Source of the DNA: Thiorhodovibrio winogradskyi
GTDB taxonomy: Bacteria > Pseudomonadota > Gammaproteobacteria > Chromatiales > Chromatiaceae
Direction of reading: 5' to 3'
Length of the DNA: 64,000 nucleotides
Assembly: GCF_036208045.1 (NCBI RefSeq)
Contig: NZ_CP121472.1
Coordinates: 2,925,531 to 2,989,530 of the forward strand
Below, in pieces: positions 1 through 8,213 of the stretch. A model generated the notes under the pieces. That model saw nothing but the letters and a program-made list of their open reading frames with translations. It had not been told where the DNA came from and made no database searches. The position numbers were made by a program, and so were the translations under genes. Position 1 is the stretch's first letter, and every line of letters begins with the position of its first letter.

Positions 1-559
1 TGCGCTCTCGCATCTTTGGGGCAGCAATTAGGATGGCATTCTTATCGAACGGGCATGTGTTGACGGCATGCACGGTGAACGGGTTCCACGGGTTATGCTC
101 GAAGACAAAAAGCTGCCCGCCGGGTTTGAGCACGCGCCGGATTTCCGACAGCAGGTGGATATGGCATTCTTCCGGGATATGGTGAAATACGCACGCCGCC
201 AGACCGATGTCGAAGCTATCATCCTTCAGCGGCAGAATCTTACCATCGAAGCACAATGCGTTAAGCCTCTTTATCCCACAGCTTCTTGCGATTTCAAGGC
301 TACGCCGTGAAACATCAGCCAGTGTGATGTTGGAATCAGGAAAAAGCCTGCGCATATGCGGTGCGGAACCACCCGTGCCACCACCGAAATCGAGTATATG
401 AGCGGGTGAACGGTCGGGATTGGTCCGCGCCCAGCCATCGACCAGATCTTTAACCTTATAGTACGAGAAAAAGTCTGGTTCTTCTCCTGACAGCCGGATG
501 TTTTTCCGGTGCATATCCAGGTATTCGTCTGCAAACTTGTCGAATTCTTGCTCGTTCAT
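1..559 (-). CDS. Class I SAM-dependent methyltransferase (3' end beyond window)
   Basis: The minus strand reads open from an ATG at 559 to the left edge, about 186 residues without a stop, so the C-terminus lies outside the window. A glycine-rich SAM-binding loop (ILDFGGGTGGS) is near residue 51, an acidic residue ending strand 2 (TLADVS) follows, and FDIGLAACVFHHIPEE plus RRVLKPGG are the usual class I motifs IV and post-IV. The ATG lies 29 bases after the stop of the upstream GT2 gene (589), so the two are probably co-transcribed. Substrate is unknown; in this locus a sugar or lipid-linked glycan is likely. Family call is firm, function is inference. Confidence 0.8.
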   Translation of the reverse strand, partial: MNEQEFDKFADEYLDMHRKNIRLSGEEPDFFSYYKVKDLVDGWARTNPDRSPAHILDFGGGTGGSAPHMRRLFPDSNITLADVSRRSLEIARSCGIKRLNALCFDGKILPLKDDSFDIGLAACVFHHIPEECHIHLLSEIRRVLKPGGQLFVFEHNPWNPFTVHAVNTCPFDKNAILIAAPKMRER

Positions 560-588
560 ACCCTTCACTCGTCTCAGCAGTCTCAGCA

Positions 589-1560
589 TCAATCGTCGGC
601 TGGCGTTTCAGTGCGCAGCACTTGTTCGACAACAAACAGTGGCCTCCTCTTGGCTTCAATGTAGGTCCGCCCCACATACTCACCCAGAATTCCCATGACG
701 ATCAGCTGTGTTCCACCCAACAGGAGCATCAAGAGTGCAATGGACGTCCAGCCGGCAATCGTAGCGCCTAATAGCCAGGCTCCAAGAACCCAGAAGCTGA
801 AGAGAAAGCCGAAAGCCGCACTAAAAAAGCCAAGTGCTGTGGCAAGCCGCAGTGGCAAAATAGAAAAGCTCGTTACCGCGTCAACCGCAAATAGCACCAT
901 CCGGCGAAAGGGATATTTCGTCTCTCCCGCGAAACGGGCATCGCGGTCATAAAAAAAGGGGGTTTGAGGGAAGCCTGCCCAGCTGACCATGCCGCGGACA
1001 AAACGATAGCGTTCCGGCATGGCCAGCAGCACATCGGCCACACGACGAGACATCAGCCTAAAATCACCAGTGTCGGAGGGAATCTCAATATCTACCATCC
1101 GGTTAAGCAGACGGTAGAAGAGATGCGCCGTGCGAATCTTAAAGGCACTTTCACCCGTTCGGCTGCGGCGGGTGCCGTAGACAACATCATACCCCTCGTC
1201 CATCCGCGCCATCATCTCAGTTAGAAGCTCCGGGGGATCCTGGAGGTCGGCGTCGAGCACGAAGAGTCGCTCGCCGCGAGCGACGCTCAGCCCCGCACTG
1301 AGGGCTAACTGATGTCCGTGATTGCGGGAAAGCAGAACGACCGTAATCCGCGGATCCTCAGTCTGAAACTGGCGCAGGATTTCTCGCGTCCGATCACTCG
1401 AACCATCATCAATCAGCACAAGCTCGTAGTCATTCCCGACCGCTTCCTGACAAGCAGTTATTAGCCGGTTTCGAAGCTCATTCAGAACCGATTCCTCGTT
1501 ATAGCATGGAACGATTGCAGAAAGGCTTGGCATTGTTCTCGTCGCGGGGGGGCGTGACAT
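589..1560 (-). CDS. Family 2 glycosyltransferase, polyprenyl-phosphate sugar synthase type
   Basis: A 323-residue protein with an N-terminal GT-A domain: SAIVPCYNEE near residue 15, LVLIDDGSSDRT near 47, and the DXD-containing LDADLQDPPE near 100. The C-terminus has two long hydrophobic segments (about 230-255 and 268-292). This is the DPM1/GtrB/ArnC-like layout, in which a nucleotide sugar is transferred to polyprenyl phosphate at the inner membrane face. It lies just upstream of a methyltransferase on the same strand. A paralogue of the same type lies at 44225-45214. The sugar cannot be told from sequence. Confidence 0.88.
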   Translation of the reverse strand: MSRPPATRTMPSLSAIVPCYNEESVLNELRNRLITACQEAVGNDYELVLIDDGSSDRTREILRQFQTEDPRITVVLLSRNHGHQLALSAGLSVARGERLFVLDADLQDPPELLTEMMARMDEGYDVVYGTRRSRTGESAFKIRTAHLFYRLLNRMVDIEIPSDTGDFRLMSRRVADVLLAMPERYRFVRGMVSWAGFPQTPFFYDRDARFAGETKYPFRRMVLFAVDAVTSFSILPLRLATALGFFSAAFGFLFSFWVLGAWLLGATIAGWTSIALLMLLLGGTQLIVMGILGEYVGRTYIEAKRRPLFVVEQVLRTETPADD

Positions 1561-1679
1561 CTTTGCATCCTTCAGTAATGGCAGGATTTCTGATTACGCT
1601 CACATGTATTTTATTTATCCATGAAAACACTCACTCTCCCAGGAAATCGACCACCGCCCAGGTAGGTAACAACCGCATA

Positions 1680-3983
1680 TCACCGATTGACCTTCTCCCG
1701 AGGCACGACACCGGCGTAATAGGCCCACTGCAATGTCACCGCCATTGCCTGCTCGGGATCAACCAGTGAATGGTAGCCAAGCGCCTGTTTCGCATTCTCC
1801 AAGCTAATTGCCCCTTTCCGTGACGTAAAAACCATGTCTCTACTCGCGCGGCTTGGCGGACGGCGGTAGATCTCCGGCGCATCCATCTTCAACAGCTTGC
1901 GTAACCACCGTTCCGATGCGGGAAAACGTTCCATGGTCAAGCGGGGCAAGGTTCCAAGCGGATCCGTACGCAACAACCGCTTGGCGAACTGTTTGGCTTC
2001 TGCAGAAACCAGCGCGGGGAGCACTTTGGCATGCTCGGGTTTGATTCTTTTTGCCCTCAAATCATTGGTAGGCGCGGATGCGGTTCGCAAAGGCACGCCC
2101 AGCGCGTCGGCAAAAAAACCGAAATACTGCCCCCATGTCCAATTTGGTTCGTCACTGATCACGGCAATCTCTCCACAAATCCGCTCTTCGTCTCCTTCAA
2201 GCGCCAAACAAATCGCATGAGCCAAATTGTCAACGTATACGGTGTTGGATGGCAGATCCGAGGAATCAGCCAACACCAAGCGCCCTTGGACCAATGCAGC
2301 CAAGGGGTTCATCACAAAGGTGAAGCCGTAGGGGCCGTAGACGCATCCCGGTCTCAGGATGACCGGACAAAACCGCCCGTCCGCCGCCGCCAGCGTCGCA
2401 CGTTCGGCTAGCCCTTTCGTGTATCCATACCAATCGTCTTTGTTGCTGTGCATTGGCGTATCATGGGAGATCACGGAGTGGGCATCTGGATCATTGACAC
2501 CAATGCTGCTGAGATGGACAAACCGCTGCACTCCAGCCCGTTTCGCCGCATCGACCAACCGCTTGGTACCACCCACGGTGACCTCATAAATTGATCGATT
2601 CTGGCCGTAATCGGTGCCAACCGCGCAGTGCACGACCGCGTCGCAGCCATCGACCATCCGCGCGACGTCTGATTCAGACCGCAGGTCCGCCTGAATCATT
2701 TCAATCGGCAGGCGAGCCAGACGCGAAGCACTGGCCGGACGGCGGATCTGACCGCGAATCTGCCAATTGCCGCTCGCGAACAACAACTCCGACGCGCGAC
2801 TGCCGATGAATCCACCTGCGCCCGTAATCAAGACTCGCCGAGGCGCTTTCGTGGCACGGACAAAGGAATGTGCCGCATGCGCAGCGGTGACGGGGGTCGC
2901 CGACGGTGATTGATGATCAGGGATCAGCCACGGGTAGTCGAGTGATTGACGTTTGCTATAGCACTCTTCGATGAGTCGCAACGAAGCTAAACAGGATCGT
3001 CCGTCCAACTCTGGGCGTTTGCCGGCAACGATGGCGCCAAGCCAGTCGTCGATTTCAGCCCGAAACGGTTCAAACCAAGACGCTCCGGTATCGACATCAG
3101 TTGGACGAATAAGGTAGGGAGAAGCACCAACAGACGGATAGACGGTGATTTCAAAACGTTCGGTGACACCAAACTCAAGCGTCGCCGTTTCACACTCGAC
3201 GCGAAAACCGCTGTCTAAATTCCGCGCACGACTGAGGTGAAAGTCAACCTCGACTGAAACGCCTTGTAGCTGGAACCCCAGCAAGCCGTCACAGTCTGCC
3301 TCTATGCCCCCACGGGCGTCATCGCGATACTCCAACACACGTCCATCTTCGCCGAACCAGTAGGTCAAGATATCCAGCAGGTGCGGACCGAGATCCATCA
3401 GCACTCCGCCGCCGGCGAGTTCTTTTTTCATCAACGCCAGGGTAGCGGAACCATAGCCGCCGATTCCGCCCCAAGAGGCTGTGCATCGTAGCGGCTTTCC
3501 AAAGCGTTGCTCCTGAAGCAATTGCTTCACGAAGCGAATCACCGGCAGCAAGCGTTTATAAACGCCAACGGCGAGCACGACGCCGGAGTCATCCGCGGCA
3601 GCGCACATCGCTTCGGCATCAGCCAGATGGAGTGCCATCGGTTTCTCGACCAGCACATGGATGCCGCGCTGGAGCAGATCAATTGCACCGTCGCGGTGGT
3701 GCACCGGGGGCGTTGCTAGGATCGCGGCGTCGATCTGGTTGACCGAAAGGTCCGATTGGTCTTCGACCGCGATGGGCACACCGTAAGCAGTTGCCAACCG
3801 AGATAAGCGTTTAGAATCCCGATCAACCAAGGCCGCCAGTTTGATGTCGTCATGACCGGCAAGAACCGGCAAGTGAAACTGTTCGGCGAAGGATCCACAA
3901 CCAATCACCGCAACGCGAAGCGGCAACTTGATTTGAGGGGGCGCGCCTGACCGGTATATCGTGTTGACGGGGATGTTGTTCAT
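1680..3983 (-). CDS. Fusion of Gfo/Idh/MocA oxidoreductase and NAD-dependent epimerase/dehydratase
   Basis: A 767-residue two-domain protein. Residues about 20-340 are a Gfo/Idh/MocA dehydrogenase: Rossmann motif VAVIGCGSFAEQFH, then EKPMALHLADAEAM with the family EKP lysine. Residues about 365-690 are an extended short-chain dehydrogenase: VLITGAGGFIGSRA, HLSSIGV, and YGYTKGLAERA supplying the YxxxK pair. Both domains would oxidise or reduce nucleotide sugars or related polyols using NAD(P). I chose the ATG at 3983; the frame stays open 77 codons further upstream, but that stretch has no domain character. The two halves are normally separate genes. Substrate is unknown. Confidence 0.85.
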   Translation of the reverse strand: MNNIPVNTIYRSGAPPQIKLPLRVAVIGCGSFAEQFHLPVLAGHDDIKLAALVDRDSKRLSRLATAYGVPIAVEDQSDLSVNQIDAAILATPPVHHRDGAIDLLQRGIHVLVEKPMALHLADAEAMCAAADDSGVVLAVGVYKRLLPVIRFVKQLLQEQRFGKPLRCTASWGGIGGYGSATLALMKKELAGGGVLMDLGPHLLDILTYWFGEDGRVLEYRDDARGGIEADCDGLLGFQLQGVSVEVDFHLSRARNLDSGFRVECETATLEFGVTERFEITVYPSVGASPYLIRPTDVDTGASWFEPFRAEIDDWLGAIVAGKRPELDGRSCLASLRLIEECYSKRQSLDYPWLIPDHQSPSATPVTAAHAAHSFVRATKAPRRVLITGAGGFIGSRASELLFASGNWQIRGQIRRPASASRLARLPIEMIQADLRSESDVARMVDGCDAVVHCAVGTDYGQNRSIYEVTVGGTKRLVDAAKRAGVQRFVHLSSIGVNDPDAHSVISHDTPMHSNKDDWYGYTKGLAERATLAAADGRFCPVILRPGCVYGPYGFTFVMNPLAALVQGRLVLADSSDLPSNTVYVDNLAHAICLALEGDEERICGEIAVISDEPNWTWGQYFGFFADALGVPLRTASAPTNDLRAKRIKPEHAKVLPALVSAEAKQFAKRLLRTDPLGTLPRLTMERFPASERWLRKLLKMDAPEIYRRPPSRASRDMVFTSRKGAISLENAKQALGYHSLVDPEQAMAVTLQWAYYAGVVPREKVNR

Positions 3984-4098
3984 AGCAAGGGGAAGCGGGT
4001 GACTAGCTTGAGGATTGGAGCAGCTATACTCACTGAGAGTCCAGGATGGGAAAGAGCTGCAACCGGAGAATAGCGGAGGTTGAATCCGTCGGGTAATC

Positions 4099-4115
4099 CC
4101 CCGGCTCTGCCGGGG
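4099..4115. repeat. G+C-rich hairpin between genes
   Basis: CCCCGGC, a TCT loop and GCCGGGG form a perfect 7-bp stem in the gap between the oxidoreductase fusion and the broken methyltransferase. No U-run follows on either strand, so it is not a convincing intrinsic terminator. A related CCGGC-TTT-GCCGG hairpin occurs near 40769. Probably a small dispersed palindrome. Confidence 0.4.
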
Positions 4116-4224
4116 AATTGTTACTGCGAGGACAACGCCCAAGCATGTCGCTGGTTGTCCTTGGCAGAAGCCTGGTGGGTACTCAATCATTATCTCATCC
4201 TTTGCGCTCCTCACAGGGGTGGAC

Positions 4225-4820
4225 TCATCGCCCCGGCACCCCGTGCCATTCGAACTCCACCTGGGTGTCTAGGGTAAGCCAGCCTCTCATCCGCCTGATC
4301 CGCTTACCGAATGTCTGCTTCCACTCGCGGATCGCCAAGCGCTCGCCGCATCTGTGGGTGTCGTCAACGACAACGAGACACCCGTCGTTCAAAAGCGCCT
4401 CCACGGCATATAGGGTGCCGGCGCGACCGGGATCTGTTAGGTTGAAACCTGGAGGTCCGTCGATGAGTAATAGATCAACATTCCGACCCTGGATGGCCTC
4501 AAAGATTGGGGCTGGCGCGTAGCACATCACTGAACCCTCAGCGCTCTCTAGCGGAACGATTGGTGCGTTTACGAAATGCACATATCGATCAAGTTCGTGG
4601 GAACGCAGACGCTTCTCAGCGATATGAAGCCACTCGAGGCTGTGCTCCACCGAGACGATACGCGGCGGTGTAATGCCACGTTTCATGAGCGAGCTGCAGC
4701 GAGCTGCAAAAAATAAAGAAGAAATACCGCTTCCAAGCTCAAGGACAAGGCCTGGGGCCCGTGTGTCAAAAGCTTCGATAAGGGCGATCATGGCAAGCGG
4801 GGAAATCACCCCCGGGTGGG
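4225..4820 (-). pseudogene. SAM-dependent methyltransferase, 3' part, cut by an ISAs1 element
   Basis: Encodes about 195 residues of a class I methyltransferase: LVLELGSGISSLFF is the SAM-binding loop, IVSVEHS the acidic strand-2 end, and DLLLIDGPPG and LVVVDDTH later core motifs. The frame has no start of its own apart from an internal GTG at 4809; it continues through the 10-bp duplication at 4811-4820 to the insertion element. Removing the element and one duplication copy joins it exactly in frame to 6741-6946, giving a 263-residue protein. As it stands the gene is broken. Confidence 0.85.
4811..4820. repeat. Target-site duplication, left copy
   Basis: CCCGGGTGGG, identical to 6741-6750, directly abutting the inverted repeats of the insertion element. 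A length of 10 bp is within the range known for the ISAs1 family. Confidence 0.9.
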
Positions 4821-6740
4821 CACGGCAAATCCGTTCTAACCAACAGGCGCGACACGGGCAGCGCGGGGCATTGAGTTTGCCGTCATGCCCAGATAATCGA
4901 AGACACGGCGGACTTTGCGCGCGAGCTTCTCGATGGTGGCTGCCACGGAATCCTTGGATTTCGTTTTGATCAGACCGGCGGCAAACCGGCGCAGTCGGGT
5001 GATGTTTTCTGGTCCATGGCCGGTGCGGATGGTGCAGCGATCCTCATCCCAGTTCCAGTCGAGGATCCAGTGATGGGCTTCAATGCCCCAATGCCCACGG
5101 TTGAAGGCGAGCAGGCGCTTAGGGCTTGCACTCTCAGGGGTATGATCCGTGACGCCGAAGACTGTCTCGACGGAGGTCTTGTCGGTTTTTTTCTCAGTGG
5201 TGGTGCGCTCAATGGCGAAGACCTGCCCGACATGGGGGAAATCGAGATAGTTGTTCAGCGCCGTGGAGGTCCAAATCGCGCGGCTTTCGATACGCCCATG
5301 CGCAAGGTCCGATGACTCGCGAAAATCCGGCTCGCCCCGCGCCTGGAAAAGCAGGCGGATGTCGGCAACCAGCGTGGGCTGATTCTCTTTGGCGATAAAG
5401 ACGTAATGCGCGCCCCGTTCGATGAGATACTCAGCGAGCGAGCGCTGGGTGAGCAGGGCGTCGGCGGTGAGGGTCTTGTCAGTGAGGTCGAGGGAGTCGA
5501 GCACCGGGATGGCCATCCCGATCTCGTTGGTTTGCTTCAGTTCATCACTGCCATTGACAGGCAAAGCACCGACTTTTTTTGGGTGTGACAGACCTTGGAG
5601 TCATGTCCAACGACACCGAGGATGTGGGTCTGGCGTCCCTCGGCGTCGATGGCATTGCACATCGTCTTGCCATCAATGGCCAGGCCCTCGTCCTCGGCGC
5701 CCATCTGCGCATTCCAGCCCTGCAGCGCCCCATCAAGGGCGTCGGGATCGACCCGGGTGAGGACATCGCGGATGCGCGTGCGGCTGGGCACCTCATAGCG
5801 ACCGTTGCGATAACGGCAACCAAAGCGCGCCCGGGCCGCCTGGCTGAGATCCTTCGCCCAAGCGGCGATGGCCTTATAGCCACGCGCCCCGCACAGCACC
5901 GCCGCGGCGGAGATCGCAAGAACCACCGGCAAGGGATGACGCCGGCCTTGGCCGCGACGCGGATCAGGGACATCGACAAAGAACGCAGGAAGCGAACGCA
6001 TCTGTTGTGCGGAGATCATGAGTTTTGGGGCTCCATAGCGATACTGGGAATCGAGTCTTGGGTCGGACAAGCGTGCTTGGACCTGCCCGATCAAGGGGCG
6101 GACAAACACCCGCTTGGCGCCATCGGGCTGCTGGCTGTAGCCGGCGCGCGTGCGGCGGTACCCGCGCGTCTGCCCGACCTCCAGCCAGTTGGCCGCGCGA
6201 TAGCAGGTGCCGGTAAAGCGGCGCGGATCGACGAAGGTCTCCAGCAACCACAGCGGATAACCGAAGCGGGTCTGCCAATCAGTGCTGACCTGGCGCTCGC
6301 ACAGCGACAGCACCTTGGAGGCGAGATTGGGCACATGCCACTGGGGCAGAATGAGAAAGCGGGCGTTGTTGGCGATCAGATGCAGGCGGTCGAACTGGTA
6401 GCGGCGATCCCAGCCGATCCACTGATCGCGCGCCGCGCACTTCCAGGCCGCGGCGCTCAGCACCAGCAACGCCAACCACTGATCCCGCCAGATGGCGACA
6501 TACCAGAGGGTGTGACCGATTTTTGCCGCCGCGCCCAGGTAGTGATACGCCTCGAGCAATGCTTTGAAGCGCGCCTCTTCATCTGGGGCGACCGCACGCA
6601 GGGTGATGTCGTGCAAGTTCAGGGGGCTGCCTCGTCAATCAACATAGGCAGGCAGTTTGAACGAGTCGGACGGAAATGTCCAGAATCGAGGGTAAATACT
6701 TCTACGGCTTGTCAATTAGGGCTAGCACGGTTTCGCCCTG
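4821..6740 (-). mobile_element. ISAs1-family insertion sequence, complete, 1920 bp
   Basis: The ends are CACGGCAAATCCGTTCTAAC at the left and, read from the other strand, CAGGGCGAAACCGTGCTAGC at the right: about 16 of the first 21 positions match, including CCGT and CTA. A 10-bp direct repeat flanks it. The only gene is the transposase at 4836-6616. The perfect flanking duplication and the restorable target gene suggest a fairly recent insertion. Confidence 0.9.
4836..6616 (-). CDS. ISAs1-family transposase with N-terminal DUF4338 (DruA-like) domain, needs a -1 frameshift
   Basis: Two overlapping frames make one protein of about 594 residues. Frame 0 (6616-5537) holds an N-terminal region of about 190 residues resembling DUF4338 (PF14236, also found in Druantia DruA), including LLEAYHYLG and RDQWLALLVL, then the start of the ISAs1 domain (HPLPVVLAISAAAVLCGARG, LAIDGKTM with the first DDE aspartate). 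The -1 frame (to 4836) carries LTADALLTQRSLAEY with the second aspartate and HWGIEAHHWILDWNWDED with the catalytic glutamate region. They meet at A_AAA_AAG (5579-5573 on the minus strand), a standard bacterial -1 slippery heptamer; slipping gives QKKVGALPVNGSDELKQ. The start codon appears to be TTG at 6616. It could be programmed or a disabling indel. Confidence 0.85.
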
Positions 6741-6750
6741 CCCGGGTGGG
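6741..6750. repeat. Target-site duplication, right copy
   Basis: Second copy of CCCGGGTGGG, bounding the right inverted repeat of the insertion element. Confidence 0.9.
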
Positions 6751-6946
6751 TTACATCACTGGCGGATATGTCGAGCTCAGTGCCATACTTGCGCAGAAGT
6801 GTCTCGGCGGCTTCGCGCTCACATTGGCGGAGGACACCGTACTGGTGCGCAGCCCAATTGTCCAAGGGCAGTAAGGACCACAAGGCAAAGGGAAGCTTCA
6901 AGCAGTTTCCGGCGCGCGCGCGGCGCTCAAGCATTTTCTTCCACAT
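6741..6946 (-). pseudogene. SAM-dependent methyltransferase, 5' part
   Basis: The start of the gene interrupted by the ISAs1 element. The ATG at 6946 follows a good ribosome site (GAGGAG, 6-7 bases upstream) and encodes 68 residues ending ...SASDVTHP before the element. Codon phase matches 4810-4225 once one duplication copy is removed. In its present state it would run a few codons into the element and stop at 6722. Confidence 0.85.
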
Positions 6947-6977
6947 AGGTGAATCTCCTCATACTCTGACAAGGCTG

Positions 6978-7864
6978 TCAGGCGCCAAGCAGCTTTCGAC
7001 ACTTCGCGACCGCAGCGCGCCAATGGTGGCGCGATCGCCAGAGCAGGTAAGCGGGAGGGGACGGACCCCATGGGTGCCCTTCGCGTAGGCTTCCCTCATA
7101 GGCGTCCCAGTCGATGTCGCCACAATCAGCAGCATGCTCGGCCATGTGCATGACGAGAGTGCCTGGGTACCGGTTGGACGTGAAAAAATGTGAAATGCTG
7201 GCGGCGGAGAATCGCCAAGGCCGGAACAACACCATCCAGGTGCAAGAATGGTTGGGGAAAGCCCCAGTTCATCGATAGCGTGATTGAGGGACGCCTGGTC
7301 GCTCGAGTGCCCGATCCTACGACTCGCCTGCCAGCCGAAATGCCAGCGGTCGAAGAGTTCAAGGGTCCGAGGGGAGACATTTACCACGAAAACGCCGCTG
7401 TTGAAGTATAGGCGGGTGGGGGCGTTCCAGCCAAGTTTGGAATAGACGGTGTTAGCGAGCTCCTCTGGGAAGAACCTATCACTTGGCAGGGTATTAAACT
7501 CCAGTGCCGCTGCGAACTCGCCAGTGAACTGGAGAAGTTCCGGGATGGGGCGCTGCACGATGGTGTCCGTATCAAGGTAGAGCACCCGCCCCTCGACATG
7601 CTGGGCCAGCGTGGTCTTGAGGAAGCGGCTCCGATCCCGGAGGGTTTTTAATCCCGTTTCCACCCGCAACACAAGGTCTAGCCCGTCCCGCACCGCAGAC
7701 GGGAAGGTTTTCATGTTCTCGTAGGTGAGTTCATCAACGACCCATATCACGGGTACGTCAGGGTGATGGCGGCGGAACGTGCAGGCAGAAACCCAGGCCA
7801 TTTGCGCGTAGCTACCCCAACCGTCGGCTGCAAGGACATGACACGCACTTACGTCAGGGAGCAT
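6978..7864 (-). pseudogene. Glycosyltransferase (GT8-like, GT-A), frameshifted near its 3' end
   Basis: The first 225 residues read as a small GT-A transferase: ACHVLAADGWGSYAQMAW at the N-terminus, a DXD motif in RVLYLDTDTIVQRPI, LYFNSGVFVVN, and SSDQASLNHA. After residue about 225 the natural continuation (RYPGTLVMHMAEHAADCGD..., ending at 6978) is in another frame. One extra T in the run of six at 7183-7188 restores ...AFHIFFTSNRYPG..., so a 1-base deletion in a homopolymer is the simplest reading. As it stands the frame-0 product ends at 6959 with a garbled tail. The ATG at 7864 is preceded by GGAGG at 9 bases, better than the GTG at 7909. Confidence 0.75.
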
Positions 7865-7952
7865 TAACGCGAGCCTCCATATCTGGTAATGTAATGCGTA
7901 TATGAACACCTAACCAGTGCTTTCCGCTAGTATCTGTCTCTTTCTTGTCCTC

Positions 7953-8031
7953 AAGGACCAAAATGATCGACAGACCTAGAAAAAAAATAGCGCGCATTAT
8001 TGAAACTGTCTATCAGTTTTAAGGACCAAAA
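7953..8031. repeat. Small inverted-repeat element with 11-bp direct repeats
   Basis: AAGGACCAAAA occurs at 7953-7963 and again at 8021-8031. The 57 bases between have imperfect inverted ends (TGATCGACAG near the left, CTGTCTATCA near the right). It lies within the A+T-rich gap after a truncated gene, so it may be a solo miniature element; it could also be chance in A+T-rich DNA. Confidence 0.35.
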
Positions 8032-8213
8032 CGGTTTATAATAACTCTCATAACAACAAAGATAGCGTCAGCAGATGGCAAGACTTGAAAATTATCGAAA
8101 AAAATGACCTCAATGCCATGACAACCATCCAAAAATTTTCCTACATCTCTACCCACCCACTCTGTGGCGGGAAGTCCCACCATAGGTCCAAAGGCAAATG
8201 TCTTTTTAATCAT
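8019..8213 (-). pseudogene. N-terminal stub of a probable glycosyltransferase
   Basis: A 64-residue reading frame whose ATG at 8213 overlaps the stop of the upstream GT gene by 4 bases, as in translational coupling. The sequence (KTFAFGPMVGLPATEWVG..., EVIFFDNFQVLPSADAIFVV) resembles the first Rossmann strand and helix of a GT-B transferase, then stops at 8019 beside the small repeat element. No continuation was found in the other frames before 7910. Likely a truncated gene; the family is uncertain. Confidence 0.4.

Noticed and set aside
4099-4115. Hairpin as a rho-independent terminator
   Set aside because: No T-run follows on either strand.
3984-4214. N-terminal extension of the oxidoreductase fusion
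   Set aside because: The 77 extra codons have no family similarity and include the intergenic hairpin; the ATG at 3983 matches the usual start before the Rossmann motif.
4836-5564. The downstream transposase frame as an independent gene
   Set aside because: It lacks the first DDE aspartate and joins the upstream frame at a slippery heptamer, so it is the second half of one protein.
5579-6874. A 431-codon plus-strand reading frame across the insertion element
   Set aside because: It is antisense to the transposase, has no recognisable domain and reflects the G+C-rich codon pattern of the opposite strand.
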